Notes under the pieces: generated by a model
What the model was told of the DNA's origin: nothing
The model's input: only the letters and a program-made list of their open reading frames with translations
The model's database searches: none
Source: Anaerolineaceae bacterium UBA2260
GTDB lineage: Bacteria; Chloroflexota; Anaerolineae; Anaerolineales; Anaerolineaceae
Reading direction: 5' to 3'
DNA length: 64,000 nt
Assembly: GCA_002347485.1 (NCBI GenBank)
Contig: DDXM01000003.1
Location: forward strand, 13,153-77,152
Translations under genes and position numbers: made by a program
Part shown: piece by piece, positions 25,699 through 34,161 of the stretch
Layout: the number at the start of each line of letters is the position of its first letter
Numbering within the stretch: the stretch's first letter is position 1

Positions 25699-26150
25699 AA
25701 AAAGGAGGCAATTATGAAATTAAACACATTCTGAATATGATTCCTTTATTATTATGAAATGTCAAATAATAATTAAAACCGAAATTCCACGTTTGATGAT
25801 TTTTGCCACCCTTTTCACCCCAGAAGGGTGATAGATGTGGCTGAACATATTAAGTTTAGCATGGTTTCCTCCATTGTATAATGATTTTAGCGAGCCAGTT
25901 CATACAAATCGGATGTAGAAAAAGATTTTTCTCGGTCAAATTTCATGAAATGTTGGCTTAAAATTCCTTTTTTTTACACTTAAAATGGGGCTATTAATCA
26001 AATTCCGCAATTTGACTGATTTAGCGACGTGGTATCCGGGAATTAAATTAATGATGGCCAAGGAGTGTATCCGAGGCTATCTTTCGGTAATATTTTCGGT
26101 AACCTGGCAGATGGTAAAATTATTGAATCATTGGAAATTTTGAGGGCACC
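25699..26150. other. Gene-free AT-rich region with a micro-ORF
   Basis: About 450 bases with no gene. At 25701-25734 there is a textbook ribosome site (AAAGGAGG, 5 bases) and ATG followed by only five further codons and a stop (MKLNTF), possibly the remnant of a gene start. At 25807-25830 a 7-bp hairpin (CACCCTT / AAGGGTG) is present without a T-run. TTTCGGTAA occurs twice near 26083-26102. I see nothing else here. Confidence 0.45.
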
Positions 26151-26720
26151 TTGAATAACAACCATAAGAGTATCACCGAAGGGTTCGCCATTGAGCTTTT
26201 TCTCGATGAAGAATCTGAATCCAGGGTTCTGGCATTCAGAGACATGATCTACCGTGATGGCGTAAAGCCCGTGCAAGGGCTGATGAACGATAAGCCGCAC
26301 GTCAGTCTGGCGGTATTTCCAAAGGTGGATAGGGGAAAATTGCTCGATGTGACCGCGGAATTCGCGGCAACCCTCACACGTTTCAATTTCCGTCTTGGTG
26401 CAGTGGGCACTTTTCCCACCTCTGACAATGTGCTGTTCCTTTATCCCGTGCCCAGCCTCAGGTTGCTCGAGGTGCACGCCGAGTTGCACGCGCGTTTATT
26501 TTACGCCGGGATGGAATCATCATCCTATTACCGCCCCGGCAATTGGGTACCACACCTGACCCTTGAGTTCAACATCGCTCGGGAGGAGTTATGCCAATCA
26601 GTGGGTATTTTCAAAGAAAACTTCACTCCAATCACCGGCGAATTTACTCAACTCGGCGTGGTCCGTTTCCGCCCGATCGAATACCTGGGCAGTTATGACT
26701 TAAGGAGAAGTTCCTTATGA
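26151..26720 (+). CDS. 2H phosphoesterase / 2'-5' RNA ligase-like protein
   Basis: 189 residues. Two H-x-S/T motifs define the 2H superfamily: PHVSL with H50 and S52, and PHLTL with H135 and T137. These cyclic phosphodiesterase-like enzymes act on 2',3'-cyclic phosphates, or 2'-5' linkages in RNA or nucleotides. Start is TTG, supported by GAGGG 4-6 bases ahead. The substrate is unknown. The DUF1232 gene begins in its last codons (4-base overlap), so the two are co-translated. The 2H pair is intact, so an active enzyme is likely. Confidence 0.83.
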   Translation: MNNNHKSITEGFAIELFLDEESESRVLAFRDMIYRDGVKPVQGLMNDKPHVSLAVFPKVDRGKLLDVTAEFAATLTRFNFRLGAVGTFPTSDNVLFLYPVPSLRLLEVHAELHARLFYAGMESSSYYRPGNWVPHLTLEFNIAREELCQSVGIFKENFTPITGEFTQLGVVRFRPIEYLGSYDLRRSSL

Positions 26721-27178
26721 AAGAGAATCTCTTTACACCCTCTGATGAAAAGATCAGCCAGGCGGCAAATCGCAGTAAGAACAAAGCCGAGGAATACCTG
26801 CATGACGCGGAAAAGACTCGCGGACTTGTAGAAGAAGCCGTGAAAAAGACCAACGCGCGCGAACCAGGTTCCACGATCAACCGCAATTTCTGGTCACAGC
26901 TTAGAGCATTCAACCGTATGTTAAAAGCATACGCCAATAAAGAGTACACCGTGGTACCCTGGGGATCTCTCGCCATGGTAGCCGGAACTGTGCTTTACTT
27001 CGTCTCACCCATCGATCTGATCCTGGACTGGCTGCCCGTGGCAGGGCTGGTGGACGACGCAGCTGTGCTGGTCTTTGTGTTCCGTCAGGTGAGGAACGAC
27101 ATAGAAAAATTCCAGAATTGGGAAGCGGACAGGAATTCTCCCGGACAGCAGATCATAGACCTGAAAAACTCACCCTAA
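26717..27178 (+). CDS. DUF1232 (YkvA-like) small membrane protein
   Basis: 153 residues. The C-terminal half has the DUF1232 core: LYFVSPIDLILDWLPVAGLV followed by DDAAVLVFVF, with the conserved SPIDL-x-x-D and a DD pair. The N-terminal 50 residues are charged and helical (KISQAANRSKNKAEEYLHDA), perhaps a cytoplasmic coil. One or two hydrophobic segments near residues 85-130 suggest membrane association. Function of the family is unclear. It has an AAGGAG site and overlaps the 2H gene by 4 bases. Confidence 0.8.
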   Translation: MKENLFTPSDEKISQAANRSKNKAEEYLHDAEKTRGLVEEAVKKTNAREPGSTINRNFWSQLRAFNRMLKAYANKEYTVVPWGSLAMVAGTVLYFVSPIDLILDWLPVAGLVDDAAVLVFVFRQVRNDIEKFQNWEADRNSPGQQIIDLKNSP

Positions 27179-27266
27179 CAAATTTGAACAATTTGGAAAA
27201 AATTGGGAGTAATATATTCATTGGTCAAGGAACGAGGGATGATAAATCGGTTGATGGCAAGGTTTA

Positions 27267-27611
27267 GTGGTTGCAATGGTTTTGCTGTTTTCTCTCACCG
27301 CTTGCGGTGCACTGGGAGACGTTTCTGACCTCGGAAACGATTTCAAGTCCGCTCTAAGCACGGGCGACAACGCTACATCGTATAAAATGCTCCACCCGGA
27401 TATCCAGACCGAGATGGGTGGCGAAGCTGGTTGGGCGGATTGGACTTCGATCCGGAACTTCGAAAAGTGGAGTCTCATCAGCAATTCAGTTGAGAACACG
27501 ACCGCAGAATTGCAGGGATCCTCGGAACTGGATGGGGAAACCCACGAAGTTTACCTCTATTTTGACCAGGTAGACGATGCCTGGCTCATCACCGGGATAA
27601 GCTTCGAGTAA
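27267..27611 (+). CDS. Small lipoprotein, probably frameshifted at its start
   Basis: 114 residues as read from GTG at 27267. The lipobox SLTAC falls at residues 9-13, but the signal peptide is too short and has no positive charge. In another frame, ATG at 27239 with an AAGGA site reads MINRLMARF, and removing one base near 27266 would join it to VVAMVLLFSLTAC, giving a perfect lipoprotein signal. The mature part (about 100 residues, SALSTGDNATSYKMLHPDIQ and YFDQVDDAWLITGISF) has the look of a small NTF2/DUF4878-like fold, but I cannot name it firmly. Confidence 0.6.
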   Translation: MVAMVLLFSLTACGALGDVSDLGNDFKSALSTGDNATSYKMLHPDIQTEMGGEAGWADWTSIRNFEKWSLISNSVENTTAELQGSSELDGETHEVYLYFDQVDDAWLITGISFE

Positions 27612-27633
27612 TCATCAACGGTCATTCATCATG

Positions 27634-27662
27634 AAAAGTGCAGGCGCACTGCCTTCACTTTT
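27634..27662 (+). terminator. Rho-independent terminator
   Basis: Stem AAAAGTG-c-AGGC / GCCT-t-CACTTTT with a 5-base loop and one mismatch, ending in a T-run. It lies 23 bases after the small lipoprotein stop. Confidence 0.75.
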
Positions 27663-27789
27663 TATTGGATCGAAGAGTCAAAATTGCAGACCTGCCTGGA
27701 TTTATCCTCATTTATTCAAAGTGGACTTCATAACCAGGAAATGACCGCCAACGCTAAGCGCGGAAATTACGAAGTGAATTTCGCTCAAC

Positions 27790-27818
27790 TTGCACCGCGA
27801 TATGTCACGTGATACACT
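27790..27818 (+). promoter_or_regulatory. Promoter giving a leaderless mRNA
   Basis: TTGCAC (27790-27795), 17 bases, TACACT (27813-27818), then exactly 6 bases before the ATG at 27825. No Shine-Dalgarno site precedes that ATG, so transcription probably starts at or beside the start codon. Confidence 0.6.
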
Positions 27819-27824
27819 TTCCCT

Positions 27825-28958
27825 ATGTTGAAAAAGGTGCTCGCCTATTCACGGGACGCTGCCACACAGGAAACATTGCGTATCCTTGGGTCACGAATCC
27901 CACAGGCTAATTTAACCGTGACTCCCTCACCCGAAGAATTCGAGCGTGAGCGTTCAAGTGGTGGTATTAGCGCCTTGATCCTCGATGAACCTGAAATGGA
28001 GATGTGGCTTTCAAAATCGAAAGATTGTCCAGAAACACCCGTACTGTTGATCCTGGCTCAAGCGAGTGAATTGCCCTTGGCTCCTTCCAGCCACCCATTG
28101 GACAGGGTATTGCGGAAGCCATTCACCAGTGGCGTGTTACTCTCTGCGCTGCGTGAATTGATCGCCGACGATCCTCCACTGAACAATTTTCCCCGGGCGG
28201 CATCTCCTGCAACCCCCAGGAGAGAGGACGCTGGTCTCGATTACCTGCAGGAGTGGATCGCCGAAGAACCAGCAATACGCGAGAATACCTCCGAAGCACA
28301 GCTTATATTGGCAACAGAAGTCCTCGGCGCGGACAGCGAAATTGATCCACAGCCAACGAACCAATCCAAAAAAATTACCCCGTCAGAATTAACCCGCGAA
28401 AACGCACAGGTAGTCGACAGAGTCAGCGCCGCCGCGTCGCCAGAGAGTATCACCCCAAACATTTCGCTCGACGATCAATCCCTTGATAACCAGACTCTGT
28501 CTGAAACCAGTGAAGAATCAATTAATGCCTTGGAACCTGCTTTGGATACCCTGGCACAGGATTCCACCTCCGTCCAGGTTGAATACAATTGTGTATTAAT
28601 TCCCCGGGATCCGCAACGATTTCTGACCCGCGGGATCGCCGAGCGCCTGGGTTTAATCCTTCCCTGGGTCCACGCCAGCCGCGGTTGGCAGTTGACCGGA
28701 ATTTCGATCCGTCCTCAGTATCTGCAGTGGACTTTCGCCCTTTCGCCAGAAACCAGCCCCATTTCCGCCGTGCGTGAGATCCGGCAGCTCACTTCGCAGC
28801 AGCTCCTGTCAACATTTTCAGAGTTGCAAAACAGCGAGGCAGATCAGGAATTTTGGGCGCCGGGTTACCTCATCACCAACGGCACTCATCCCATCCCCCC
28901 CTCAATGATCAAAGCCTTCATGGACCGGACAAGACAACCTTTGGCAAGGAATACCTAA
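27825..28958 (+). CDS. Receiver-like protein fused to a catalytically dead IS200/TnpA-like domain
   Basis: 377 residues in three parts. Residues 3-112 resemble a receiver: ALILDEPEME supplies an Asp in the phosphoacceptor strand and RKPF the conserved Lys, though the N-terminal acidic pair is missing. Residues 113-245 are a low-complexity linker rich in Ser, Glu and Pro. Residues about 252-372 follow the Y1 transposase (IS200/TnpA) pattern step by step: YNCVLIPRDPQRFLTRG, AERLGLILPWVHASRGWQLT, then IRREIRQLTSQQLL-like helix and FWAPGYLITNG. The HUH motif (normally PDHVH) reads PQYLQ at 297-301, and the catalytic Tyr position is Phe365. It is followed by polA. DNA or RNA hairpin binding is inferred. 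Confidence 0.65.
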   Translation: MLKKVLAYSRDAATQETLRILGSRIPQANLTVTPSPEEFERERSSGGISALILDEPEMEMWLSKSKDCPETPVLLILAQASELPLAPSSHPLDRVLRKPFTSGVLLSALRELIADDPPLNNFPRAASPATPRREDAGLDYLQEWIAEEPAIRENTSEAQLILATEVLGADSEIDPQPTNQSKKITPSELTRENAQVVDRVSAAASPESITPNISLDDQSLDNQTLSETSEESINALEPALDTLAQDSTSVQVEYNCVLIPRDPQRFLTRGIAERLGLILPWVHASRGWQLTGISIRPQYLQWTFALSPETSPISAVREIRQLTSQQLLSTFSELQNSEADQEFWAPGYLITNGTHPIPPSMIKAFMDRTRQPLARNT

Positions 28959-28979
28959 ACTGAATAACAGGAAACGTAA

Positions 28980-31754
28980 ATGCCCCCCATACTTTACTTG
29001 ATCGATGGACACGCGCTCGCTTATCGCACTTATTACGCCATCACCGCCGGGATGAGCGACCGCATGCAAACTCGTACGGGTGAGCCGACCGCCGGGATCT
29101 TCGGTTTTGCCAATGTGCTGATGCGCCTGTTGGAGCAGGAAAAGCCCGAATACCTGGCGGTGGCGTTTGACACCGGTAAAACCTTCCGCAACGAGTTGTA
29201 CCCGGAATATAAGGCGACGCGCGCCAAGATGCCGGATGACCTGCGTCCGCAGATCGAACGCATTCGCACCATGATCGACGCTTTTCATCTCCCGCGGCTT
29301 GAGATGCAGGGGGTGGAGGCGGATGATGTGCTCGGTTCCATCGCTCGCCAGGCGGTCGAACAGGGATTGGGGGTAAAGATCATCACCGGCGACCGAGACC
29401 TGCTGCAATTAGTCGACGACCGCATCACCGTCAGTCTGCCGGGTTCCAAACTTTCCGATTCCAAGAATTACACTCCATCCGAAGTGCGCGAATACCTGGG
29501 GGTTGAGCCGTCACAGGTGGTGGACTACAAAGCCCTGGTCGGTGACACTTCGGACAATATCCCCGGCGTCCCCGGCATTGGCCCAAAAACTGCCGTCAGC
29601 CTGCTGGAGAAATATAAAACACTCGACGGAGTCTACGAGCATATCGATGAGATAACCGGCAAGACACGCGAGAAACTTGAAACCGGCAAGGAATCGGCAT
29701 ACTTGAGCCGCGACCTGGCGCAGATTAAAACAGACGTGAGTGTGATACTGGTCTTGGAGGAAGCCCGCACGGATCATATCAATATCCCGGCGGTTGAAGC
29801 GCTTTTCCGCGAGCTTGAGTTCCGCACGCTCATTCCCCGCCTGCGCACCATCGTTTCTCCGCTCATGCACCAGGCAACCCCACAGCTTTCCCTGTTCGGT
29901 GAAGAAATGAAGAAGATCAGCCTGCCTTCTACGTATTCACTCGACGTCAAGGTAATTGATACCCAGGAAAAGCTGCAAGAGATGGTCAAGGACCTGTCCG
30001 GCAGTAGGATGGTCGCCTTTGATACCGAAACCACGGCTCTCGACCCGTTGCGCGCTGACCTGGTGGGGATATCGCTGGCGGTGCGTGAAGGTGAAGGTTA
30101 TTACATCCCGGTCGGTCACAAAACCCAAGCCGCGCAATTGCCAGTGGATAAGGTGATCAATGCACTGACACCTGTGATGACCAACCCCGCGATCCAGAAA
30201 GTGGGTCACAACATCAAGTACGATGCCCTGGTATTGGGCAACTACGGGTTGGAGGTCAGACCCCTGTCTTTTGACACAATGATCGGGGAGTGGTTGGTAG
30301 ACCCGGCCTCACGCAACCTGGGATTGAAGGACATGGCGGATAGCCTGCTGGACATCAGCATGACCCATATCGAAGAATTGATCGGCCGCGGCAAAGACCA
30401 GGTCAGCATGGATGTTGTGGCAATCGCATCTGCCGCCCCTTACGCAGCCGCCGATGCCGAGGTAACCCTGCGCCTGGTTCCGGTGGTGAAAAAGCGGATG
30501 CAGGAGCGCAATTGCACGAAGATTTTCGAAGAGATCGAAATGCCCCTCGTGCCGGTCCTGATCAGCATGGAGCAGGAAGGTATCTCACTCGATACAGATT
30601 TTCTGGAAAAATTCAGCCGCGAAATGGGAAAACGGTTGGCGCAGATCGAGAGCGAGGTTTACGACCAGGTCGGTCACACCTTTAATCTCAATTCCACGCA
30701 ACAATTATCCAAAGTGTTGTTCGAAGGTTTGAAATTGGAACCGCCTGATCGCGGCAAAAAGACCGCCAGCGGTCATTACTCCACCTCCGCTGCGGTGCTC
30801 GATGAATTAAAAGGTAAGCATCCGGTAGTCGATCTGCTGCTGGAGTACCGCGAGCTGGCCAAGTTAAAATCCACTTACCTCGATGCTTTACCATTGCAGG
30901 TCAATCCGCGCACAAGGCGTGTGCACACCAGTTTCAACCAAACTGGTTCCGTGACAGGCAGGTTGGCGTCATCCGACCCCAATCTGCAGAACATTCCCAC
31001 ACGCACTGATCTCGGACACCAGGTACGGCTTGGTTTTGTAGCATCCCCGGGGCATTTCCTGGTCTCGGTGGATTACAGCCAGATCGAACTGCGCATTGTT
31101 GCTCATATGTCCGGTGATAAGGCCATGCTGGAGGCTTTTCGCGAAGGTCAGGATATACACGCTACGACCGCTGCAGCGATCTACGACATTCCGTTGGAGG
31201 CTGTTACAAAAGACCAGCGGCGCCACGCCAAAGCGATCAATTTTGGGTTGATCTACGGTATGAGCGCATTTGGGCTCACACGTTCCACTGATCTGACGCT
31301 GGCGGAAGCCGAAAACTTTGTCAAGGATTACTTCGAACACTTCCCGGGGGTAAAGAAATACCTGGATAACATCCGCGTTACGGCTGCCCGCCAGGGTTAT
31401 GTGGAAACCATGCTCGGCAGACGGCGCTACTTCCCCAACCTTGCCAACCCGGTGAACCAGATGATGCGCAACAGGGAGGAACGGGAAGCCATCAACGCGC
31501 CCATCCAGGGCACGGCTGCGGATATCATGAAGATTGCCATGATCAACGTCCGAGATGCCCTCTCCAGGAGTAAGCTGAAGACGCGCATGATCCTGCAGGT
31601 GCACGACGAACTGGTGCTTGAGGTACCTGAGGATGAATTGGATAGCGCGGTGAAACTGGTCCGTCAGGTAATGGAAGAAGCTTACAAACTTGATATTCCA
31701 TTAATTACGGAAGCCAGAAGTGGTGTAAACTGGGGAAGTATGCGGGTGATTTGA
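28980..31754 (+). CDS. polA: DNA polymerase I
   Basis: 924 residues, close to the 928 of E. coli. Three domains: a 5'-nuclease at about 1-290 (YLIDGHALAYRTYYA, GVEADDVLG, GDRDLLQLV, helix-hairpin-helix GVPGIGPKTA), a 3'-5' exonuclease at about 320-490 with D348 and E350 in FDTETT and AAADAE, and the family A polymerase at about 510-924 with DYSQIELRIVAH (motif A), KAINFGLIYGMS (motif B) and QVHDELVLE (motif C). All catalytic acidic residues are present, so proofreading is probably active. It acts in Okazaki fragment processing and repair. SD CAGGAAA precedes ATG by 6 bases. Confidence 0.97.
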   Translation: MPPILYLIDGHALAYRTYYAITAGMSDRMQTRTGEPTAGIFGFANVLMRLLEQEKPEYLAVAFDTGKTFRNELYPEYKATRAKMPDDLRPQIERIRTMIDAFHLPRLEMQGVEADDVLGSIARQAVEQGLGVKIITGDRDLLQLVDDRITVSLPGSKLSDSKNYTPSEVREYLGVEPSQVVDYKALVGDTSDNIPGVPGIGPKTAVSLLEKYKTLDGVYEHIDEITGKTREKLETGKESAYLSRDLAQIKTDVSVILVLEEARTDHINIPAVEALFRELEFRTLIPRLRTIVSPLMHQATPQLSLFGEEMKKISLPSTYSLDVKVIDTQEKLQEMVKDLSGSRMVAFDTETTALDPLRADLVGISLAVREGEGYYIPVGHKTQAAQLPVDKVINALTPVMTNPAIQKVGHNIKYDALVLGNYGLEVRPLSFDTMIGEWLVDPASRNLGLKDMADSLLDISMTHIEELIGRGKDQVSMDVVAIASAAPYAAADAEVTLRLVPVVKKRMQERNCTKIFEEIEMPLVPVLISMEQEGISLDTDFLEKFSREMGKRLAQIESEVYDQVGHTFNLNSTQQLSKVLFEGLKLEPPDRGKKTASGHYSTSAAVLDELKGKHPVVDLLLEYRELAKLKSTYLDALPLQVNPRTRRVHTSFNQTGSVTGRLASSDPNLQNIPTRTDLGHQVRLGFVASPGHFLVSVDYSQIELRIVAHMSGDKAMLEAFREGQDIHATTAAAIYDIPLEAVTKDQRRHAKAINFGLIYGMSAFGLTRSTDLTLAEAENFVKDYFEHFPGVKKYLDNIRVTAARQGYVETMLGRRRYFPNLANPVNQMMRNREEREAINAPIQGTAADIMKIAMINVRDALSRSKLKTRMILQVHDELVLEVPEDELDSAVKLVRQVMEEAYKLDIPLITEARSGVNWGSMRVI

Positions 31755-31782
31755 GTCTTAATGGAAAGAGTGGGATCGGGAA

Positions 31783-34107
31783 ATGACCTTTGCGCAGAGT
31801 GATTTTCAAACCAAATTGAATAAGGGGCACGCCGCCCTTTGGGATCACGATTGGGATGGAGCGGTCCAGGCCTATCATGACGCACTGATGACGACGCCTG
31901 ACCATCAAACAGCACTCGCGAGTCTAGGGTTGGCGCTCTTCTACCAAAAGAACTATAGCGAAGCGTTGCGCATTTTTCAAAAGCTTGCGCGTGAAAACCC
32001 GCTTGACCCCATGCCAATGGAACGCATCGCCCGCATCTATGAACGAGAGGGTCTGCTGCGTGAAGCGGCGAATTGTTTTTACCAGGCTGGTGAATTGCAG
32101 CTAAAGAATCGTGATCTTGAACGCGCGTTCGCTGACTACCGCGCTGTGCTGCGATTCGATCCGCAAAACCAGAGTGTGCGCGCCAGGATGGGGATGGTTT
32201 TCTCCAAGCTGGGAAAAAAGAAGGAAGCCATCGCCGAATTCATTGACCTGGCTGCGCTCGTCCAGCGTTCGGGTGATGAGAACAAAGCCTTACAGATCCT
32301 TGAATACGCCTCCCAGATCAATCCAGACTCCTTTGAGGTGAGGAACGCAATCGCGGCTTTAAGGAATTTCCAACACATTCCTCTACGGGAAGTTGAAGCC
32401 GAGAGCACAGGCGCGCTGCGCATGGCGCAGGTGCGCGAGATTGAATCCTCCCAAGGCGCCCCTGACAGCCAGACCAGTTATGACCCCATCACCGAAGCCC
32501 GCCTGGCTGCCCTGGAAGCTATCGCGGATGTGCTCTTCGAGGAAACCAGCCCCAAATCAGCACAAAATACGCCTTACGCTCCAGCGACTCGGAGTGGTGG
32601 ACTAGAGTCTCTTTCCGGTCACCTGCCGATCGATCATAAAAATATCCAACTTCTTATTGGACACACGATCGATTTGCACTCTGCCGGAAAAAACGATGAG
32701 GCAGCTGTCGAGTTGGAAAAAGCGATCTCCGCCGGGCTCAACCTACCTGCCGCGGACTTTATGCTGGGTCTATTAACCAGTGAAAGCGACCCGCAAAAAA
32801 GTTATTCACATTTAAAACGATCGATAAACGACCCCTCTTACGCCCTCGCTTCCCGCTTGTTGTGTGGTGAGATCAGCCTCAATGCCGCTGACCTCGCAAC
32901 AGCAACCTCTCATTATCTCTATGCACTCATGCTGGCCGATTGTGAGACAGTTCCTGAAGACCAGGCACTGGAACTTTACCAGCTCTATCAACCGATCCTC
33001 GAATCGCAAAACCTGATCAACCAGGAAAAGGACATGCGCAACCTGTGCGCAGCGATCAGCGGGCAGTTGAACCGCCAGGGTTGGCGCAGTTACATGCTGG
33101 AGGCGCGTAAACAATTGCCGCAACAACCAGAGGGTGCACTCCCTCTCCCCCTGGTCGAAATGCTGATCGACTCCAGCAGCAGCCGCCTGGTGGAATCCCT
33201 TTCAGAAATGAAGCAGTTGATCGAGCAGGGTAAGCATCGCACCGCGATGGAAGAATCATTCCGTGCCTTAACCTACGCTCCCAATTACCTGCCCCTGCAC
33301 ATCCAAATGGGTGAGATTCTGATCAATGAGGGTCGGGTAGCGGAAGCGATCGAGAAGTTCCTGCTCGTGGCAAAACTTTATACGATCCGTAACGATAATA
33401 CCTCCGCGGTGCGCTTGCTCACACGGGTGACACATTTGGCGCCAATGGATGTCACTGTGCGAAAAACCCTCATCGACCTGCTACGGACGGAAGGCAGCCC
33501 CGACGACATGATCCAGCAGTACATGGAGCTTGCGAACGTCCATTACCTGCTGGCTGACCTTGAGGAAGCGCGAAGGGTTTACCACGCCGCTCTCAACCTC
33601 GCACGCCAGGCTCGTTCTTCACGCGAACAATCGTTAAAGATCCTCAACCGTCTCGCAGATATCGAACTGCAAAGTCTCAATTGGAAAGAAGCGATCATGG
33701 TTTATGAGCAGATCCGCAGCCTGCTGCCTATGGACGCAGCTCCGCGGATCGCCCTCGTTGACCTTTATTACCGGCTGAACCTTAATAACGCGGCCATAAA
33801 CGAAGTGGACGCCTATCTGAAATTGCTCGAAACCGAAAATAAGACCCAGGAGATCGAAAAGTTCCTCGATGACCTACTGATCGAGCACCCGGATAACATT
33901 GATATTTACCAGCGTTTGACGGCGTATTTGGTCTCAAGCGGTCAGCTTGAGGCTGCTGTAACCAGATTGGACGTGCTCGCTGAAAGACTAATGGTGGAAA
34001 AAAATATCGCCGGTACCGCCGAAGTGGTTACCCAGATCATCGCGTTGAACCCCCCGAACCGGGCAGATTACGAAAAGCTGTATCAGGAAATCACGCGAAA
34101 ATTCTAA
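31783..34107 (+). CDS. Large tetratricopeptide-repeat protein
   Basis: 774 residues and no signal peptide. TPR units are clear from residue 12: KLNKGHAALWDHDWDGAVQA, then ALASLGLALFYQKNYSEAL, MERIARIYEREGLLREAANC, and so on, with a second block from about residue 480 (HIQMGEILINEGRVAEAIEK) to the C-terminus. A less ordered region around 200-280 separates the blocks. Such scaffolds hold protein partners. It follows polA by 28 bases and ends before a terminator, so it may share the polA transcript. No enzymatic motif is seen. The partner is unknown. Confidence 0.85.
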   Translation: MTFAQSDFQTKLNKGHAALWDHDWDGAVQAYHDALMTTPDHQTALASLGLALFYQKNYSEALRIFQKLARENPLDPMPMERIARIYEREGLLREAANCFYQAGELQLKNRDLERAFADYRAVLRFDPQNQSVRARMGMVFSKLGKKKEAIAEFIDLAALVQRSGDENKALQILEYASQINPDSFEVRNAIAALRNFQHIPLREVEAESTGALRMAQVREIESSQGAPDSQTSYDPITEARLAALEAIADVLFEETSPKSAQNTPYAPATRSGGLESLSGHLPIDHKNIQLLIGHTIDLHSAGKNDEAAVELEKAISAGLNLPAADFMLGLLTSESDPQKSYSHLKRSINDPSYALASRLLCGEISLNAADLATATSHYLYALMLADCETVPEDQALELYQLYQPILESQNLINQEKDMRNLCAAISGQLNRQGWRSYMLEARKQLPQQPEGALPLPLVEMLIDSSSSRLVESLSEMKQLIEQGKHRTAMEESFRALTYAPNYLPLHIQMGEILINEGRVAEAIEKFLLVAKLYTIRNDNTSAVRLLTRVTHLAPMDVTVRKTLIDLLRTEGSPDDMIQQYMELANVHYLLADLEEARRVYHAALNLARQARSSREQSLKILNRLADIELQSLNWKEAIMVYEQIRSLLPMDAAPRIALVDLYYRLNLNNAAINEVDAYLKLLETENKTQEIEKFLDDLLIEHPDNIDIYQRLTAYLVSSGQLEAAVTRLDVLAERLMVEKNIAGTAEVVTQIIALNPPNRADYEKLYQEITRKF

Positions 34108-34117
34108 CCTGAAGAAT

Positions 34118-34140
34118 AATCCCCTCACAACAAGGGGATT
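34118..34140. terminator. Hairpin terminator between convergent genes
   Basis: AATCCCCT / AGGGGATT 8-bp stem with a 7-base loop, then TTGGTTTTATT on the + strand. On the - strand the stem is also followed by a T-rich segment. It closes the TPR gene and may also stop the opposing gene. Confidence 0.8.
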
Positions 34141-34161
34141 TGGTTTTATTAAACACCTGCT

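Noticed and set aside
27825..28958. Active IS200/IS605 insertion sequence
   Set aside because: HUH and Tyr positions are lost, there is a long N-terminal fusion, and no element ends or TnpB gene are seen.
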